This document shows positions 1 to 10,373 of a stretch of 64,000 nucleotides of DNA, in pieces. The notes beneath the pieces are model-generated. The model made no database searches. It had not been told where the DNA came from and saw nothing but the letters and a program-made list of their open reading frames with translations. Within the stretch, counting starts at the first letter, position 1; each line of letters starts with the position of its first letter. The position numbers were made by a program, and so were the translations under genes. Location of the stretch: the NCBI RefSeq assembly GCF_005239225.2, contig NC_133300.1, forward strand, positions 13,545,875 through 13,609,874, given 5' to 3'. The DNA comes from Populus alba. Its lineage: Eukaryota > Streptophyta > Magnoliopsida > Malpighiales > Salicaceae.

Positions 1-256
1 TTGTTCCCCTCTCCAGAGAGTTTTGTCACACCTTTCAATTACTTGTTTTTAAAGTACTCGAGGATGGAACTCGATATTCAAGGGGTTTGCGACAGGGTAA
101 ATTTCTTGTGCTAGTCTTACTTCTTCTATAAGAGTTTCAACCTAAGCTACATTTGTGATATTTGGGGATTTAACAAGGATGAAAATGGGATGATTCCAGT
201 AGGAGAAGTCAGGAAAAGTGGGAGCATAAACCGATAAAACATCAAACCACCGGAAG
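1..256 (-). pseudogene. Degenerate coding remnant, unrecognised, runs off the left edge
   Basis: On the minus strand a stretch after a good splice-acceptor-like TTTTAG (plus 257-261) reads as a protein-like frame beginning FRWFDVLSVYAPTFPDFSYW and later VETLIEEVRLAQEIYPVANP. It is interrupted by two in-frame stops. The amino-acid composition looks like real coding sequence rather than noise, but I do not recognise the family. A further short open stretch upstream (plus about 330-400, reading FKELALWLFHKQQ) may be a preceding exon. It could be a retroelement gag-like or host-gene relic; the rest lies outside the window. Confidence 0.35.
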
Positions 257-1129
257 CTAAAAGAAAACATGACTTCTTTTTTTAGTTACTATTTTGTTAG
301 GAGTCGTCATGATCCTCCATTTGCTTGGGAGACCTGTTGTTTGTGGAATAACCAAAGAGCAAGTTCCTTAAAGCCCAAGGAAAACGCTAGAAATGGAAGA
401 AGCCACAGTTAAGGTGTTCTGTCTTCAATAAATCTCAAGTGACTTAAGGGTTTTCCTGATGAATTGATTCTTTATGAGGTGTCGCATTAAACTTATATTT
501 TCAATATTCAATAAATATCTCTTGGTCTTGCATTAGGAAAAGAAAAACAAAAGAAAATAAGATTAAGGTGCTTTTCCCAAGAGTATTAAATTACAGTTTC
601 ATGCCAGCTCGTAATAAGACAACAGACTGTCAACAAAAGAGATTTGGCATACTTGTCTTGATCATGATAGCACAGCAGATTGAGTGAGCTCTCAATCTCT
701 GTCTTTAAAGAACAAGGATCGTGAATATTTTAGAAAAGCCTATAATACTAGTGGATCTTCTTACTAGTTTCTCAGTTTGTCCATCATCAAGCTTCAGTTT
801 AATGAAACTCCCTTTCTCCAGCACAGGTCAAAACATTGATACCAAGCACTAGAAGCGATGATATAGAATATATATAGTCGATCCTTAAGGTGCAATACAT
901 CTCTATCCACCTTTAACAAAGATGACAAGAAAAACGGATGGGGAACTGCATGCAAAATCATAAATATAAACTAAAGCATTCCTTAATTAGCTGATCCATT
1001 ACAATAATTTAAACTGGTAAATAAAAGGTCACGAATCTACAGGAATAACAACAAGTACGTATCGAGAAAGGTCATTTATGAAAGATAATATAGTAGGCTA
1101 TTAACAAGAAAGTAAGTGAATACTATACT
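257..1129. other. Intergenic stretch, no gene recognised
   Basis: AT-rich sequence with no sustained coding frame on either strand and no recognisable repeat. It separates the degenerate frame at the left edge from the 3' end of the split gene at 1130. Confidence 0.4.
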
Positions 1130-1252
1130 TCATGATATAACGTCGAATTCACGGGCTTTAGCAGTTATTAATATCTGCTTCCTTAATTTTCTTGGAACAT
1201 CAAGGGGACGACAAGGATGAAGTTTTTTATTCCAGGTGATCCTACTCAGTCT
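1130..1252 (-). pseudogene. 3' part of a small gene split by an LTR element
   Basis: The minus strand encodes a C-terminus containing SRITWNKKLHPCRPLDVPRK and ending in FDVIS followed by TGA (1130-1132). Removing the 1253-5094 element and one AGTCT copy joins this exactly in frame to the 5' part at 5095-5346. The predicted exon is then about 122 codons with no stop. The family is not recognised. The join is what the sequence shows; that this was once a functional gene is inference. Confidence 0.6.
1248..1252. repeat. Target-site duplication AGTCT (left copy)
   Basis: The five bases AGTCT immediately before the LTR terminus TGTTGGGG are repeated exactly at 5095-5099 after the other LTR. This is the 5-bp duplication expected from a copia-type integrase. 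Confidence 0.85.
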
Positions 1253-1750
1253 TGTTGGGGAATCTGGACCGGTGATGTACTGATAATTGCTCATTGGAGG
1301 GTAAGCACACTGATACAATATTTAACGTGGTTCGACAAACCGCCTACATCCACGGGAGAGTCAATATTATTAGAGATAGAGAAATGATACAAAACAAATA
1401 CATGGAGGAGGAGGATCACTTCACTCAAACTCAACTCCCAGCTCTCATTGCTGCCCTTATAGCTGCTGCAATGGCAACAAGGCTGTTATCATTGTAGCCC
1501 TTCACTTTCTCTCTTAGTCTCTCTACTGCACTCACAATCTCTCTCATTTTATTGCTCTCTCTCGGTGCTTATTTATAGGCAAGAATGGTGCCACCGGCTC
1601 CAGCTTTTCTTCAACAATGGTGGCTGCCAACCTTTGACATTTGGGATAGGTGCACATGGTTGGTGGAGCTCCAGCTGCAGCTGCTGCATTTATCAATGGA
1701 CGGTGCCGTCCATTAATGGTTGCTGCACATTAATGGGAACAAACCCAACA
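1253..1750 (-). repeat. 3' LTR of family-1 element
   Basis: 498 bp, plus-strand ends TGTTGGGG..CCCAACA, aligning along its length with 4565-5094. It shares with the family-2 LTRs the motif ACGTGGTTC followed by a CTACRTCCACGGG block, which is common in plant copia LTRs. It lacks a block of about 33 bp present in the other LTR. Confidence 0.85.
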
Positions 1751-2593
1751 ATCACCTTCTTTGCCATTCATGTGGGGCAATTGTCCTCTTGCTTCTTCAG
1801 CACATGCTTGCATCTTGCAGTTCTTCCAAGCTTACCATTCCGAGAGTGTCTTTGGCCAAGTTTACAGGTACTTGCCACACCTTTCAGTCACCAAAGCACA
1901 CCTTTGCTCACACCAAAGGATCACTTCAACAAGATGGTCTCCCACATCACATCTAAAGAGTGTTAACGCTTATCTCTGGAACACAACATTCCCCTTCGAG
2001 CGTATCAACCATGCTCGGTCCGAAATGATTTATCAAGCCTCACACCAAGGCTTACAACACCCCCTCAAATGGAAATTTATATTCCTAAGTGCGACAATTA
2101 TTATCTGAGTATCTCAATATGATCACGAGATCACCACTCTTCCAAGAGTCTACTCATCCTGGAGTTGCATCTGCCTTTTATTTCACCCTAAGAACCACGC
2201 CTTACTTCTCCGTGAGTCTCCTGCTCTTAGTCTCAAGAGTCTAGGTAGCTCTCCACCTTTAACTATGAGGGCATCCCATTAAAGGTTGATCCATATCTGT
2301 CTTCATACTCTGAGTATTACAATGTCATTACCATGCTCACCACCTTGACAAGAGTCAACTTGTTCCAGGAACTTACTCATGCCCTCTGCTCATTCCTAAC
2401 AGTCGCGTCTTAATGCTCCACAAGTCACCCACTTATTGTCCAAGGCAAATGTCTTCTAGCTCATTGATCTTTAGCATGGGGGCAATATCCATGAAAGTCA
2501 ATCCTGCATTTGTCTCCATACTCATCATAGCCACTTCATTGGCTATCCATACACTTGTCCACTCATATTTAGCCATCACATTAGCTTTGGGGT

Positions 2594-2875
2594 GTTCTAA
2601 ACTGGGGCTTCTATCACGGCCCTCATACCTTCTCTAAGGTGTCTTCGCCTATTTTCATAAGACGGTCTGAACTGGGTTTCTATCATGGCCCACACACCTT
2701 CCATCTGAGGTGTCTTTGCTCATCGTCATGCGACAGTCTGAATCTAGGCTTATATTGTGGCCCTCACACCTTCTATCTGAGGTGTCTCCGTTCGTCGTCA
2801 TGTGGCGGTCTGAACTTGGACTCATATCATGGTCCTCACACCTTCTCTCTAAGGTGTCTTCCCCTTTCATAGGCA
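2594..2875. repeat. Four tandem copies of a 71-72 bp unit
   Basis: Units start at about 2594, 2665, 2736 and 2808. Each begins GTCTGAACT-like, passes through CATGGCCCTCACACCTTC and ends GGTGTCTTCGC-like. Spacings are 71, 71 and 72 bp. The array lies in the non-coding interior of the family-1 element, so it is part of the element rather than host DNA. Confidence 0.8.
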
Positions 2876-4550
2876 GTCGTCTTTTATCAAAGGCGTTCAC
2901 ACCCCCTCAATTAGGTGTCTTTGCAATAACTCATCTTTCCATCCTTACATGCATTGGAAAGGTCCTCGCCTGTTGTCTTCATCAAGAGCACAAGAGACTT
3001 CATATTGTACACAGTCTCTGCTCTAAGCTTCATCTGGGAACTCTTCTTCTCCTTGCACCTATTGTCTCATTACAGTACCTCGTTGGATCCTTCGGGTACT
3101 TCTTCACAATCTTCGTGTGCCCTCGTGCAATATCTATTCTCCATATTTCTCCCTATTCTTTGCTTTTATGTTTGATAGTAGCTCATCCTGTCACAACACC
3201 TATCTAAGTCAAAATAGGGTGCCAATCTTTATCCCCTTGCTGTATTTCTCTTCTATTATCAGGGTCTTCATTAATTCTCCTCTCGAGAAATCACCGTCAC
3301 CGAATCTAACTTCTTTGGAGAAATCACCACTCCATCAAATCCTTCATCATACGGAACCCAACTATTCCTTTTTGCCGTTATCCTGCTAGTCTTCAACAGT
3401 TTCATAACAAACTGTTACATATACAAAAATAGTATTGTATGGATAATCCTTTAACTAAGCAAGTTCCCAGGAAAGATTGGAGGGGTCACAACGGTCTCGC
3501 TTAAAACCCAATCTCCTAGCCAGAACTTCTTAGGCCATATCTATCCATCGTACTGCCTTTCCATATATACAACCATTTGCTAGCTTTGTTGCAGCTTTCT
3601 TTTACAACTGATCTGGGTATCCTAGTTTTATACCTGATTTCTCGACTACTAGTGCTTAGATTTGCCAAGTTGGTCTCCACCTCAAATCGTCCACATGATC
3701 GGGTGTCCAGAGTGTCCCAATTTTGCCTTCCATCAAGGCAATTAAAATTTCCCCACTAATCAGTTCAACACATGTAATTGGGCAAACATGTGCACTTTCT
3801 CCCTCTTCATCTCCATTGACCACCATGATGACCTTTAGATGCCTCCTCATCGGGCAATCTCTCTTTAATAATTCACCACCACCATTTTAGGTCTCAATCT
3901 CAACGATTGGACCGTACCATTGCATCTGGAATGATCAAATTAGCTGGAAACAAGTCTAAAATCGTCCAAATCGCATTTCAGATGACTAAGATTTGATCTA
4001 AACAATTCTAGCCTCATCAATGGCTCAGATTCAATCTCAGATCCGATTGCACGTAGGATCAGCTACACTGGATCCTTCCCCTCGGCTCACGATTGATGAT
4101 GTGCCATGTGGGTCCCACTGTGCTGACGTGTCTGTTGACTGGGCGCTGACTATGCATGATGGCGTCACCATTACATCAGGTTGACGTCATCCTTGGTATG
4201 CCTCCCGTGCATGCTGATGTCACAATTTCATCATGCTGACATCATCCTTGGCATGCCCTACTGTGCATACTAATATCATAATTATCCGGGTCAGTCACAT
4301 GGGTTGGGTCAACTGGTATTCGGGTCGGGTCAGCCCATCTGGGCGAAAAAGACCCGTGGAGCGCGTCTACGCTCATGGGCAGACGCCTTGCCAGAGCGTG
4401 ACGGCGTGTAGGGCCATGTCTGACATCTGATTTTGATGTCGTTTTCACCAGTGGCTTTGTCTCTTCCTCCTCTACATAGTGGTATGGTCAAAACACCATT
4501 TTGACAACTTTTATTTTTGAGCAAAAATCAAATACCACTTCAAACCATCA

Positions 4551-4562
4551 GCTCTGATACCA
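4551..4562 (-). promoter_or_regulatory. Primer-binding site (tRNA-iMet type) of family-1 element
   Basis: The minus strand reads TGGTATCAGAGC, the standard copia primer-binding site, two bases inside the right LTR. This fixes the right LTR as the 5' LTR and the element as minus-strand. Confidence 0.85.
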
Positions 4563-4564
4563 AT

Positions 4565-5094
4565 TGTAGGGAATTGTGACCGGTGATGTACTGATAATTG
4601 CTCTTTGGAGTGTAAGCACACTGACACAATATTTAATTTGGTTTGGCAAACCACCTACATCCACAGGAGAGTCAATATTATTAGAGATAGATAAATGATA
4701 CAAAACAAATACATGGAGGAGGAGGATCACTTCACTCAAACTCAACTCCCAGCTCTCATTGTTGCCCTTGCAGCTGTTGTAATGGCAGTAAGGCTGCTGC
4801 CATTACAGCCCTTCACTTTCTCTCTTAGTCTCTCTATTGCACTCACAATCTCTCTCACTTTACTGCTCTCTTTCGGTGCCTATTTATATGCAAGAATGAT
4901 GCCACCAACTCCAACTCTTCCTCAACAATGGTGGTTGCCAACTACAGCTCTTTTTCAACAATAGTGGCTGCAAACCTTTGACATTTGGGATGGGTGCACA
5001 TGGTTGGTGGAGCTCCAGCTGCAGCTGCTGCATTTGTCAATGGACGGTGCCGTCCATTAATGGTTGTTGCGCATTAATGGCAACAAACCCAATA
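4565..5094 (-). repeat. 5' LTR of family-1 element
   Basis: 530 bp, starting TGTAGGGAATTG on the plus strand and ending AACCCAATA, where the expected ACA terminus is mutated. It differs from the 3' LTR by scattered substitutions and an extra block of about 33 bp (a partial internal duplication around 4910-4970). That block is also present in the inverted copy at 9687-9939, so this LTR, not the left one, was the source of the copy. Confidence 0.85.
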
Positions 5095-5588
5095 AGTCTA
5101 CAAATCCTCGTGATTCGCGGGAGTGGCTCACAGGATGAAGCACGAGGATTGGCAATGAAATCAGCTTTTTTGTTCAAACAGTTGTTGAGGATAAGTTCAC
5201 TTTGGACATCCCTGTATTCTTCCATTGAAATGGATTGAGAGACTTTGTACCCATACTGTAAATCTGACAGCTTTTCATTAGCTATGTAATTGGACATTTG
5301 TTTCTTAGCATTGATATGGATATGATAAACATCATCGTCGGCCATACTGAAAATTGAAAGCAAACAGAGGTCTGAGTTCCTGCACTAATTTGCAGTTCAT
5401 TGTATAAGCCTAGTCGAGATGTTTGGATCATGACACCTAGCATGCAGCTCTTGTGATCAAACCATTGATGCATTCATGATATTCGCCCCACCTAAACAAC
5501 CCTAAATTAGTTTACTTGCAACATTTTTTAACAATACGAAATAGCGTGGAAGTTCACTCTATACCTTTAATAGAAACAAAATATTCTA
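4852..5588. repeat. Left arm of a large inverted repeat
   Basis: About 737 bp that match the reverse complement of 9187-9939 with few differences. The arm contains part of the family-1 5' LTR, the target duplication, the 5' part of the split gene and its upstream flank. Homology ends next to an A-tract at about 5590. Confidence 0.85.
5095..5346 (-). pseudogene. 5' part of the split gene
   Basis: After a polypyrimidine tract and acceptor (minus strand TTTTCAG) the exon opens with an ATG (5345) encoding MADDDVYHIHINAKK and continues through ANEKLSDLQYGYKVSQSIS and SSCEPLPRITRICRL, where the family-1 LTR interrupts it. The remaining codons are at 1130-1252. The ATG lies one base inside the exon, so either translation starts here or an upstream exon exists; none was identified. 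The second copy at 9435-9686 differs by a handful of residues. The protein family is not recognised. Confidence 0.6.
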
Positions 5589-5620
5589 TAAAAAAAAAAA
5601 TGGAATACAACCACTACACT

Positions 5621-7419
5621 ATACCTGTTAGGATACTGACATGCAAACCCGAAAAGACAAAAGGCAAGGGACAGGATAAAACGAGAAATGAGACACACAA
5701 GAATTTACATGGTTCACCCAATTAGGCTACGTCCACGGGCAAGTATAGAAGGATTTTACTAAGTGATGTGGGAATTACAACCTCTCTTAAATAATAGAAG
5801 AACAACTAAGAATCTCTCTATTATTAGGAGAAAACACCTCACTTACTCTCTCACAAATACCTCACAACTTTGTGGGATTACTCTCTCTTCACTCTTCTCT
5901 TCTTCTCTATATCTTGGTGTGCAAAATAAGCTTGAAGGCATTGCCTATTTATAAGCAAGAGTGAGGGGACAAAGGCCATAAATCATGGCACCAATTATGC
6001 CACAAGTTATGCCAATAACTCCACCAATTATGCCAACAACTCCATCAACTATGTGGATTTAATTAAGTGAATTTACATTCTCCCACTTGAAGACTTTGAT
6101 GATTTAATCAAGTCTTCACACTTGATTATTTGTGATTTTTCTATCCTTTCTGTACTTGCCATCTTTTAAGTGACTTTTAATTTGTACTTTTTTTTTGTGG
6201 TCAGCATCTTGATTACCATTTAATTAAATCCAGGATCATTATAAAAAAAAAAAATGGAATACAACCGCTGCACTATACCTGTTAGGATACTGGCATGCAA
6301 ACCCAACAAGACAAAAGGCAAGGGACAGGATAAAACAAGAAATGAGACACACAAGAATTTACGTGGTTCACCCAATTAGGCTACGTCCACGGGCAAGTAT
6401 AGAAGGATTTTACTAAGTGATGTGGGAATTACAACCTCTCTCAAATAATAGAAGAACAACTAAGAATCTCTCTATTACTAGGAGAAGACACCTCACTTAC
6501 TCTCTCACAAATACCTCACAACTTTGTGGGATTACTCTCTCTTCACTCTTCTCTTCTTCTCTCCATCTTGGTGTGCAAAATAAGCTTGAAGACATTGCTT
6601 ATTTATAGGCAAGAGTGAGGGGACAAAGGCCATAAATCATGACACCAATTATGCCACAAGTTATGCCAACAACTCCACCAATTATGCCAACAACTCCACC
6701 AACTATGTGGATTTAATTAAGTGAATTTACATTCTCCCACTTGAAGACTTTGATGATTTAATCAAGTCTTCACACTTGATCATCTATGATTCTTCTATCC
6801 TTTCTGTACTTGCCATCTTTTAAGTGACTTTTAATTTGTACTTTTTTTTGTGGTCAGCATCTTGATTACCATTTAATTAAATCCAGGATCATTATAAAAA
6901 AGAAAATGGAATACAACCGCTGCACTATACCTGTTAGGATACTGGCATGCAAACCCAACAAGACAAAAGGCAAGGGACAGGATAAAACGAGAAATGAGAC
7001 ACACAAGAATTTACGTGGTTCACCCAATTAGGCTACGTCCACGGGCAAGTATATAAGGATTTTACTAAGTGATGTGGGAATTACAACCTCTCTCAAATAA
7101 TAGAAGAACAACTAAGAATCTCTCTATTACTAGGAGAAGACACCTCACTTACTCTCTCACAAATACCTCACAACTTTGTGGGATTACTCTCTCTTCACTC
7201 TTCTCTTTTTCTCTCTATCTTGGTGTGCAAAATAAGCTTGGAGGAATTGCCTATTTATAGGCAAAAGTGAGGGGACAAAGGCCATAAATCATGGCACCAA
7301 TTATGCCACAAGTTATGCCAACAACTCTACCAATTATGCCAATAACTCCGACCAACTCCACCAATTATGCCAATTACTCCACCAATTATATGGAATTAAT
7401 TAAGTGACTTTACAATACC
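5621..7419 (-). mobile_element. Tandem array of three family-2 copia LTRs with two short interiors
   Basis: LTRs at 5626-6077, 6280-6731 and 6932-7414 are head-to-tail and nearly identical (plus-strand ends TGTTAGGATAC..TTTACA). They are separated by two similar spacers of about 200 bp. Each spacer starts with the reverse complement of a copia polypurine tract (AAGTGGGAGAA), shared with the element at 10374, and ends with about 40 bp matching the left flank up to ATACC. The outer ends carry a 5-bp duplication ATACC (5621-5625 and 7415-7419). No coding sequence is present. The LTRs are minus-strand. Unequal recombination after a single insertion is the simplest origin. An alternative is that the 40-bp segment is element leader rather than host DNA. 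Confidence 0.8.
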
Positions 7420-7625
7420 TTCACTCATCATTTGCAATGGCTTCCAGTCCTGAAAAAGATTGTTCTGCTCACCCATTACAGCTTTAATATGACGATGGTT
7501 TCGATTCTTAAGATTGTTGCACTCATCATCATATTAATAGAGGAACATATTATTGTGATTTTGATTGTTGTTGGAATGGCCAGATGCAAGCATGGTTCTT
7601 GGCAGTGTCTTATGTTTGTTTATGG
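7420..7625 (-). pseudogene. Asn/His-rich C-terminal exon relic ending at the family-2 insertion
   Basis: One minus-strand frame reads through HSNNNQNHNN, then HIKAVMGEQNNLFQDWKP and LQMMSEGI, with one internal stop. With the LTR array and one ATACC copy removed, the frame continues two codons and meets TAG. The Asn-rich composition is reminiscent of the tails of plant transcription factors such as NAC or MYB proteins, but no DNA-binding domain is visible here. Assignment is tentative. Confidence 0.35.
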
Positions 7626-8362
7626 CAAATTAAGTATTGAAAGCAATTATTTCTCTTTACAAACTCACACCTATTTGTAGCTTTCTGAAGAAGCCTTCTT
7701 CATTCTTGCGTGTTTGTTCAGAACAAAACATTGACCTAATCAACATTTATATATTCTGCAGGAACACATGGCTCTGGTTTAGGAAGCCCTGCCATATATT
7801 AATCAAATTATTATTATTTCTTATTTTTTTAGATTGTTGATTTACTGATATTAAAAAAAATGTTATTATAACATATTTTTAAATAAAAAAATAACATTTA
7901 TTAAATTTCTAAACAAACATTTTGTTAGAAGCCATGTTCGTAAAAGTTTTTGATTACACAGTACAATCCACTTCTTGAGACCATGCATATGTGTGACTGT
8001 TCAACATCCATCGAGACATCTTCTGGCCTTCAAGGCCCATAACTCTTTTCCTTATTTGGTTTTTCCACTTCTTCATCGAGACATCCGTTTTCTTGTGCTA
8101 ACACATGACTATATACGGTACAATTTTTACAATTATAAATGTATGGAAACCTTTGCTTTAGTATGCATGATTAAGTAATCCTGATAGATAATAATAAAAT
8201 CAGACAATTTAATAGCAATTAAAAGTTAAGATTTCTATAAAAAGAAAACGAAACAAAGTTTGGCAATAGAACCTTTACCAATTCTACCTTAGAAATCATG
8301 ACCTATTCACTTTGTACAGCTGATGTCATCTTCACCCAACGCTGATGCATATTTTTAGTCTG
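7626..8362. other. Spacer without a recognised gene
   Basis: AT-rich DNA between the tandem LTR array and the solo LTR. Short open frames exist but have no protein-like pattern. An acceptor-like CTGCAG at about 7757 precedes a short frame with no supported partner exon. Confidence 0.35.
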
Positions 8363-8659
8363 TATAATGTTGTGGTAAATGCCACCACTCACCACCTTCA
8401 ACCGCCAACTATCAACCACTCACCACCCTTTGAAATTTGAATTTTCTTACTTTCAATTTATGTATAAATAGGCAGCTAAGTTTATGTTATTAAGTTTGGG
8501 AAAGAGAAGAGAGAAACACTAGAGAGAAAGAGAGGGTGTGTATTAAGAGTGTTTTTGTTTGTAATTTTATAAGCTTATTGTTTTGAAATAAAACCGTGTG
8601 TTTTATCCCCTCTGAGTGTTTCAAAGCCGCCACCAGTGGTTTATCCTACCAACATATAA
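8363..8659 (+). mobile_element. Solo LTR (third family) with target duplication TATAA
   Basis: A 287-bp unit (8368-8654) with termini TGTTGTGG..CCAACA, flanked on both sides by TATAA (8363-8367 and 8655-8659). It contains a TATA box (TATAAATA at about 8463) and downstream GA-rich leader-like sequence. An AATAAAAC signal follows about 120 bp later. This is the architecture of an LTR in plus orientation. No internal domain or second LTR is present, so this is a solo LTR left by LTR-LTR recombination, or a TRIM-like relic. Confidence 0.8.
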
Positions 8660-9186
8660 TACATCCCATGCAATAATCCAAAAGAAAGGAGGAACGGGGA
8701 AGGTGAGAAGGTTGGGTATGGGAACCAAGAAATTTGCACCGTGGACAGATTCAAAGGTCCAGATCATATAATAGTAATATACATGATATGAACATTGGGG
8801 GATGAGGTCCTGCGTATATATATATTGAATAATAATATTCTATTTAACAATTTGAATTAAAAAGAGAGAGTAATGATAGGGTTTAACCACAACCCCCCTC
8901 AATGTTTTCCCTCCCTTGTTTCAAAACATCGATAGTTTTGTGTGCTTTCTTTCTTGCTTTTTACTCTTTTGTATGCAAGTAGACGACAGGAAATGTACGT
9001 ACAACATGCATGTTTTGCACATTCCCTACATGCATGCAGGTGATCAATTTCAGCCACTTCTCCTCTTTTTCTTGCCCCTCTTCCCCTCCTTACCTATCCT
9101 TCCAAAGAACTTTTATATTATTGATTATCAATACTAAGTTATCATGACTCAAGGTTTGGTTCCATATGCATCATAATAATAACTTT
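8660..9186. other. Spacer without a recognised gene
   Basis: Non-coding AT-rich sequence between the solo LTR and the right inverted-repeat arm. No repeat family or sustained frame was recognised. Confidence 0.35.
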
Positions 9187-9939
9187 GATAGCGAGAATAT
9201 TTTGTTTCTATTAAAGGTATAGAGTGAACTTCCACGCTATTTCGTATTGTTCAAAAATGTTACAAGTAAACTAATTTAAGGTTGTTTAGGTGGGGCGAAT
9301 ATCATGAATGCATCAATGGTTTGATCACAAGAGCTGCATGCTAGGTGTCATGATCCAAACATCTCGACTAGGCTTATACAATGAACTGCAGATTAGTGCA
9401 GGAACTCAGACCTCTGTTTGCTTTCAATTTTCAGTATGGCCGACAATGATGTTTATCATATCCATATCAATGCTAAGAAACAAATGTCCAATTACATAGC
9501 TAATGAAAAGCTGTCAGATTTACAGTATAGGTACAAAGTCTCTCAATCCATTTCAACGGAAGAATACAAGGATGTCCAAAGTGAACTTATCCTCAACAAC
9601 TGTTTGAACAAAAAAGCTGATTTCATTTCCAATCCTCGTGCTTCATCCTGTGAGCCACTCCCGCGAATCACGAGGATTTGTAGACTTATTGGGTTTGTTG
9701 CCATTAATGTGCATCAACCATTAATGGACGGCACCATCCATTGACAAATGCAGCAGTTGCAGCTGGAGCTCCACCAACCATGTGCACCCATCCCAAATGT
9801 CAAAGGTTTGCAGCCACCATTGTTGAAAAAGAGCTATAGTTGGCAACCACCATTGTTGAGGAAGAGCTAGAGCTGGTGGCACCATTCTTGCCTATAAATA
9901 GGCACCGAGAGAGAGCAACAAAGTGAGAGAGATTGTGAG
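9187..9939. repeat. Right arm of the large inverted repeat
   Basis: Reverse-complement copy of 4852-5588. In plus orientation it carries the gene upstream flank, the broken exon (9435-9686) and then the family-1 5' LTR (9687-9939). The copy stops inside the LTR and abuts the truncated family-2 LTR at 9945. Confidence 0.85.
9435..9686 (+). pseudogene. Inverted duplicate of the split gene's 5' part
   Basis: After the acceptor TTTTCAG the exon encodes MADNDVYHIHINAKK and proceeds to PRITRICRL. It then runs into the family-1 LTR at exactly the same base as the left copy. It differs from the left copy at a few residues (for example D/N, G/R, M/T, R/K, A/S). The shared breakpoint shows that the LTR insertion predates the duplication. 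No 3' part of the gene accompanies this copy. Confidence 0.6.
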
Positions 9940-9944
9940 CAAAG

Positions 9945-10373
9945 TAGGATACTGGCATGCAAACCTAACAAGACAAAAGGCAAGTGATAGGATAAAACGA
10001 GAAATGAGACACACAAGAATTTACGTGGTTCAACCAATTAGGTTACGTCCACGGGCAAGTATAGAAAGATTTTACTAAGTGATGTGGGAATTACAACCTC
10101 TCTCAAATAATAGGAGAACAACTAAGAATCTCTCTATTACTAGGAGAAAACACCTCACTTACTCTCTCACAAATACCTCACAACTTTGTGGGATTACTCT
10201 CTCTTCACTCTTCTCTTCTTCTCTCTATCTTGGTGTGCAAAATAAGCTTTGAGGCATTGCCTATTTATAGGCAAGAGTGAGGGACAAAAGGCCATAAAAT
10301 CATGGCACCAATTATGCCACAAGTTATGCCAACAACTCCACCAATTATGTGGATTTAATTAAGTGACTTTACA
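9945..10373 (-). repeat. 3' LTR of the family-2 copia element
   Basis: Nearly identical to the LTR units at 5626-7414 but with one fewer copy of the CCAACTATGCCAACAACTCC-like CA-rich subrepeat near its end. The plus-strand left terminus TGT is lost. Confidence 0.8.

Larger units (their letters stand above)
1253..5094 (-). mobile_element. Non-autonomous copia-type LTR retrotransposon (family 1)
   Basis: A complete 3.84-kb LTR element on the minus strand. It has two similar LTRs (1253-1750 and 4565-5094), a primer-binding site complementary to initiator tRNA-Met next to the right LTR, a purine-rich tract (GGCAAAGAAGGTGA, minus strand) next to the left LTR, and a perfect 5-bp target duplication. 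The 2.8-kb interior has no recognisable gag, integrase, reverse transcriptase or RNase H. It must therefore have been mobilised in trans, like a LARD-type element. Short frames inside, such as the one at 3656-3850 on the minus strand, do not match a family I know. The interior carries a 4-copy tandem repeat at 2594-2875. It interrupts a small minus-strand gene. Confidence 0.85.

Noticed and set aside
1565..3389. Several overlapping 75-165 codon plus-strand frames
   Set aside because: They lie in the non-coding interior and LTR of the family-1 element, including the 71-bp tandem repeat, in overlapping frames with no recognisable domain.
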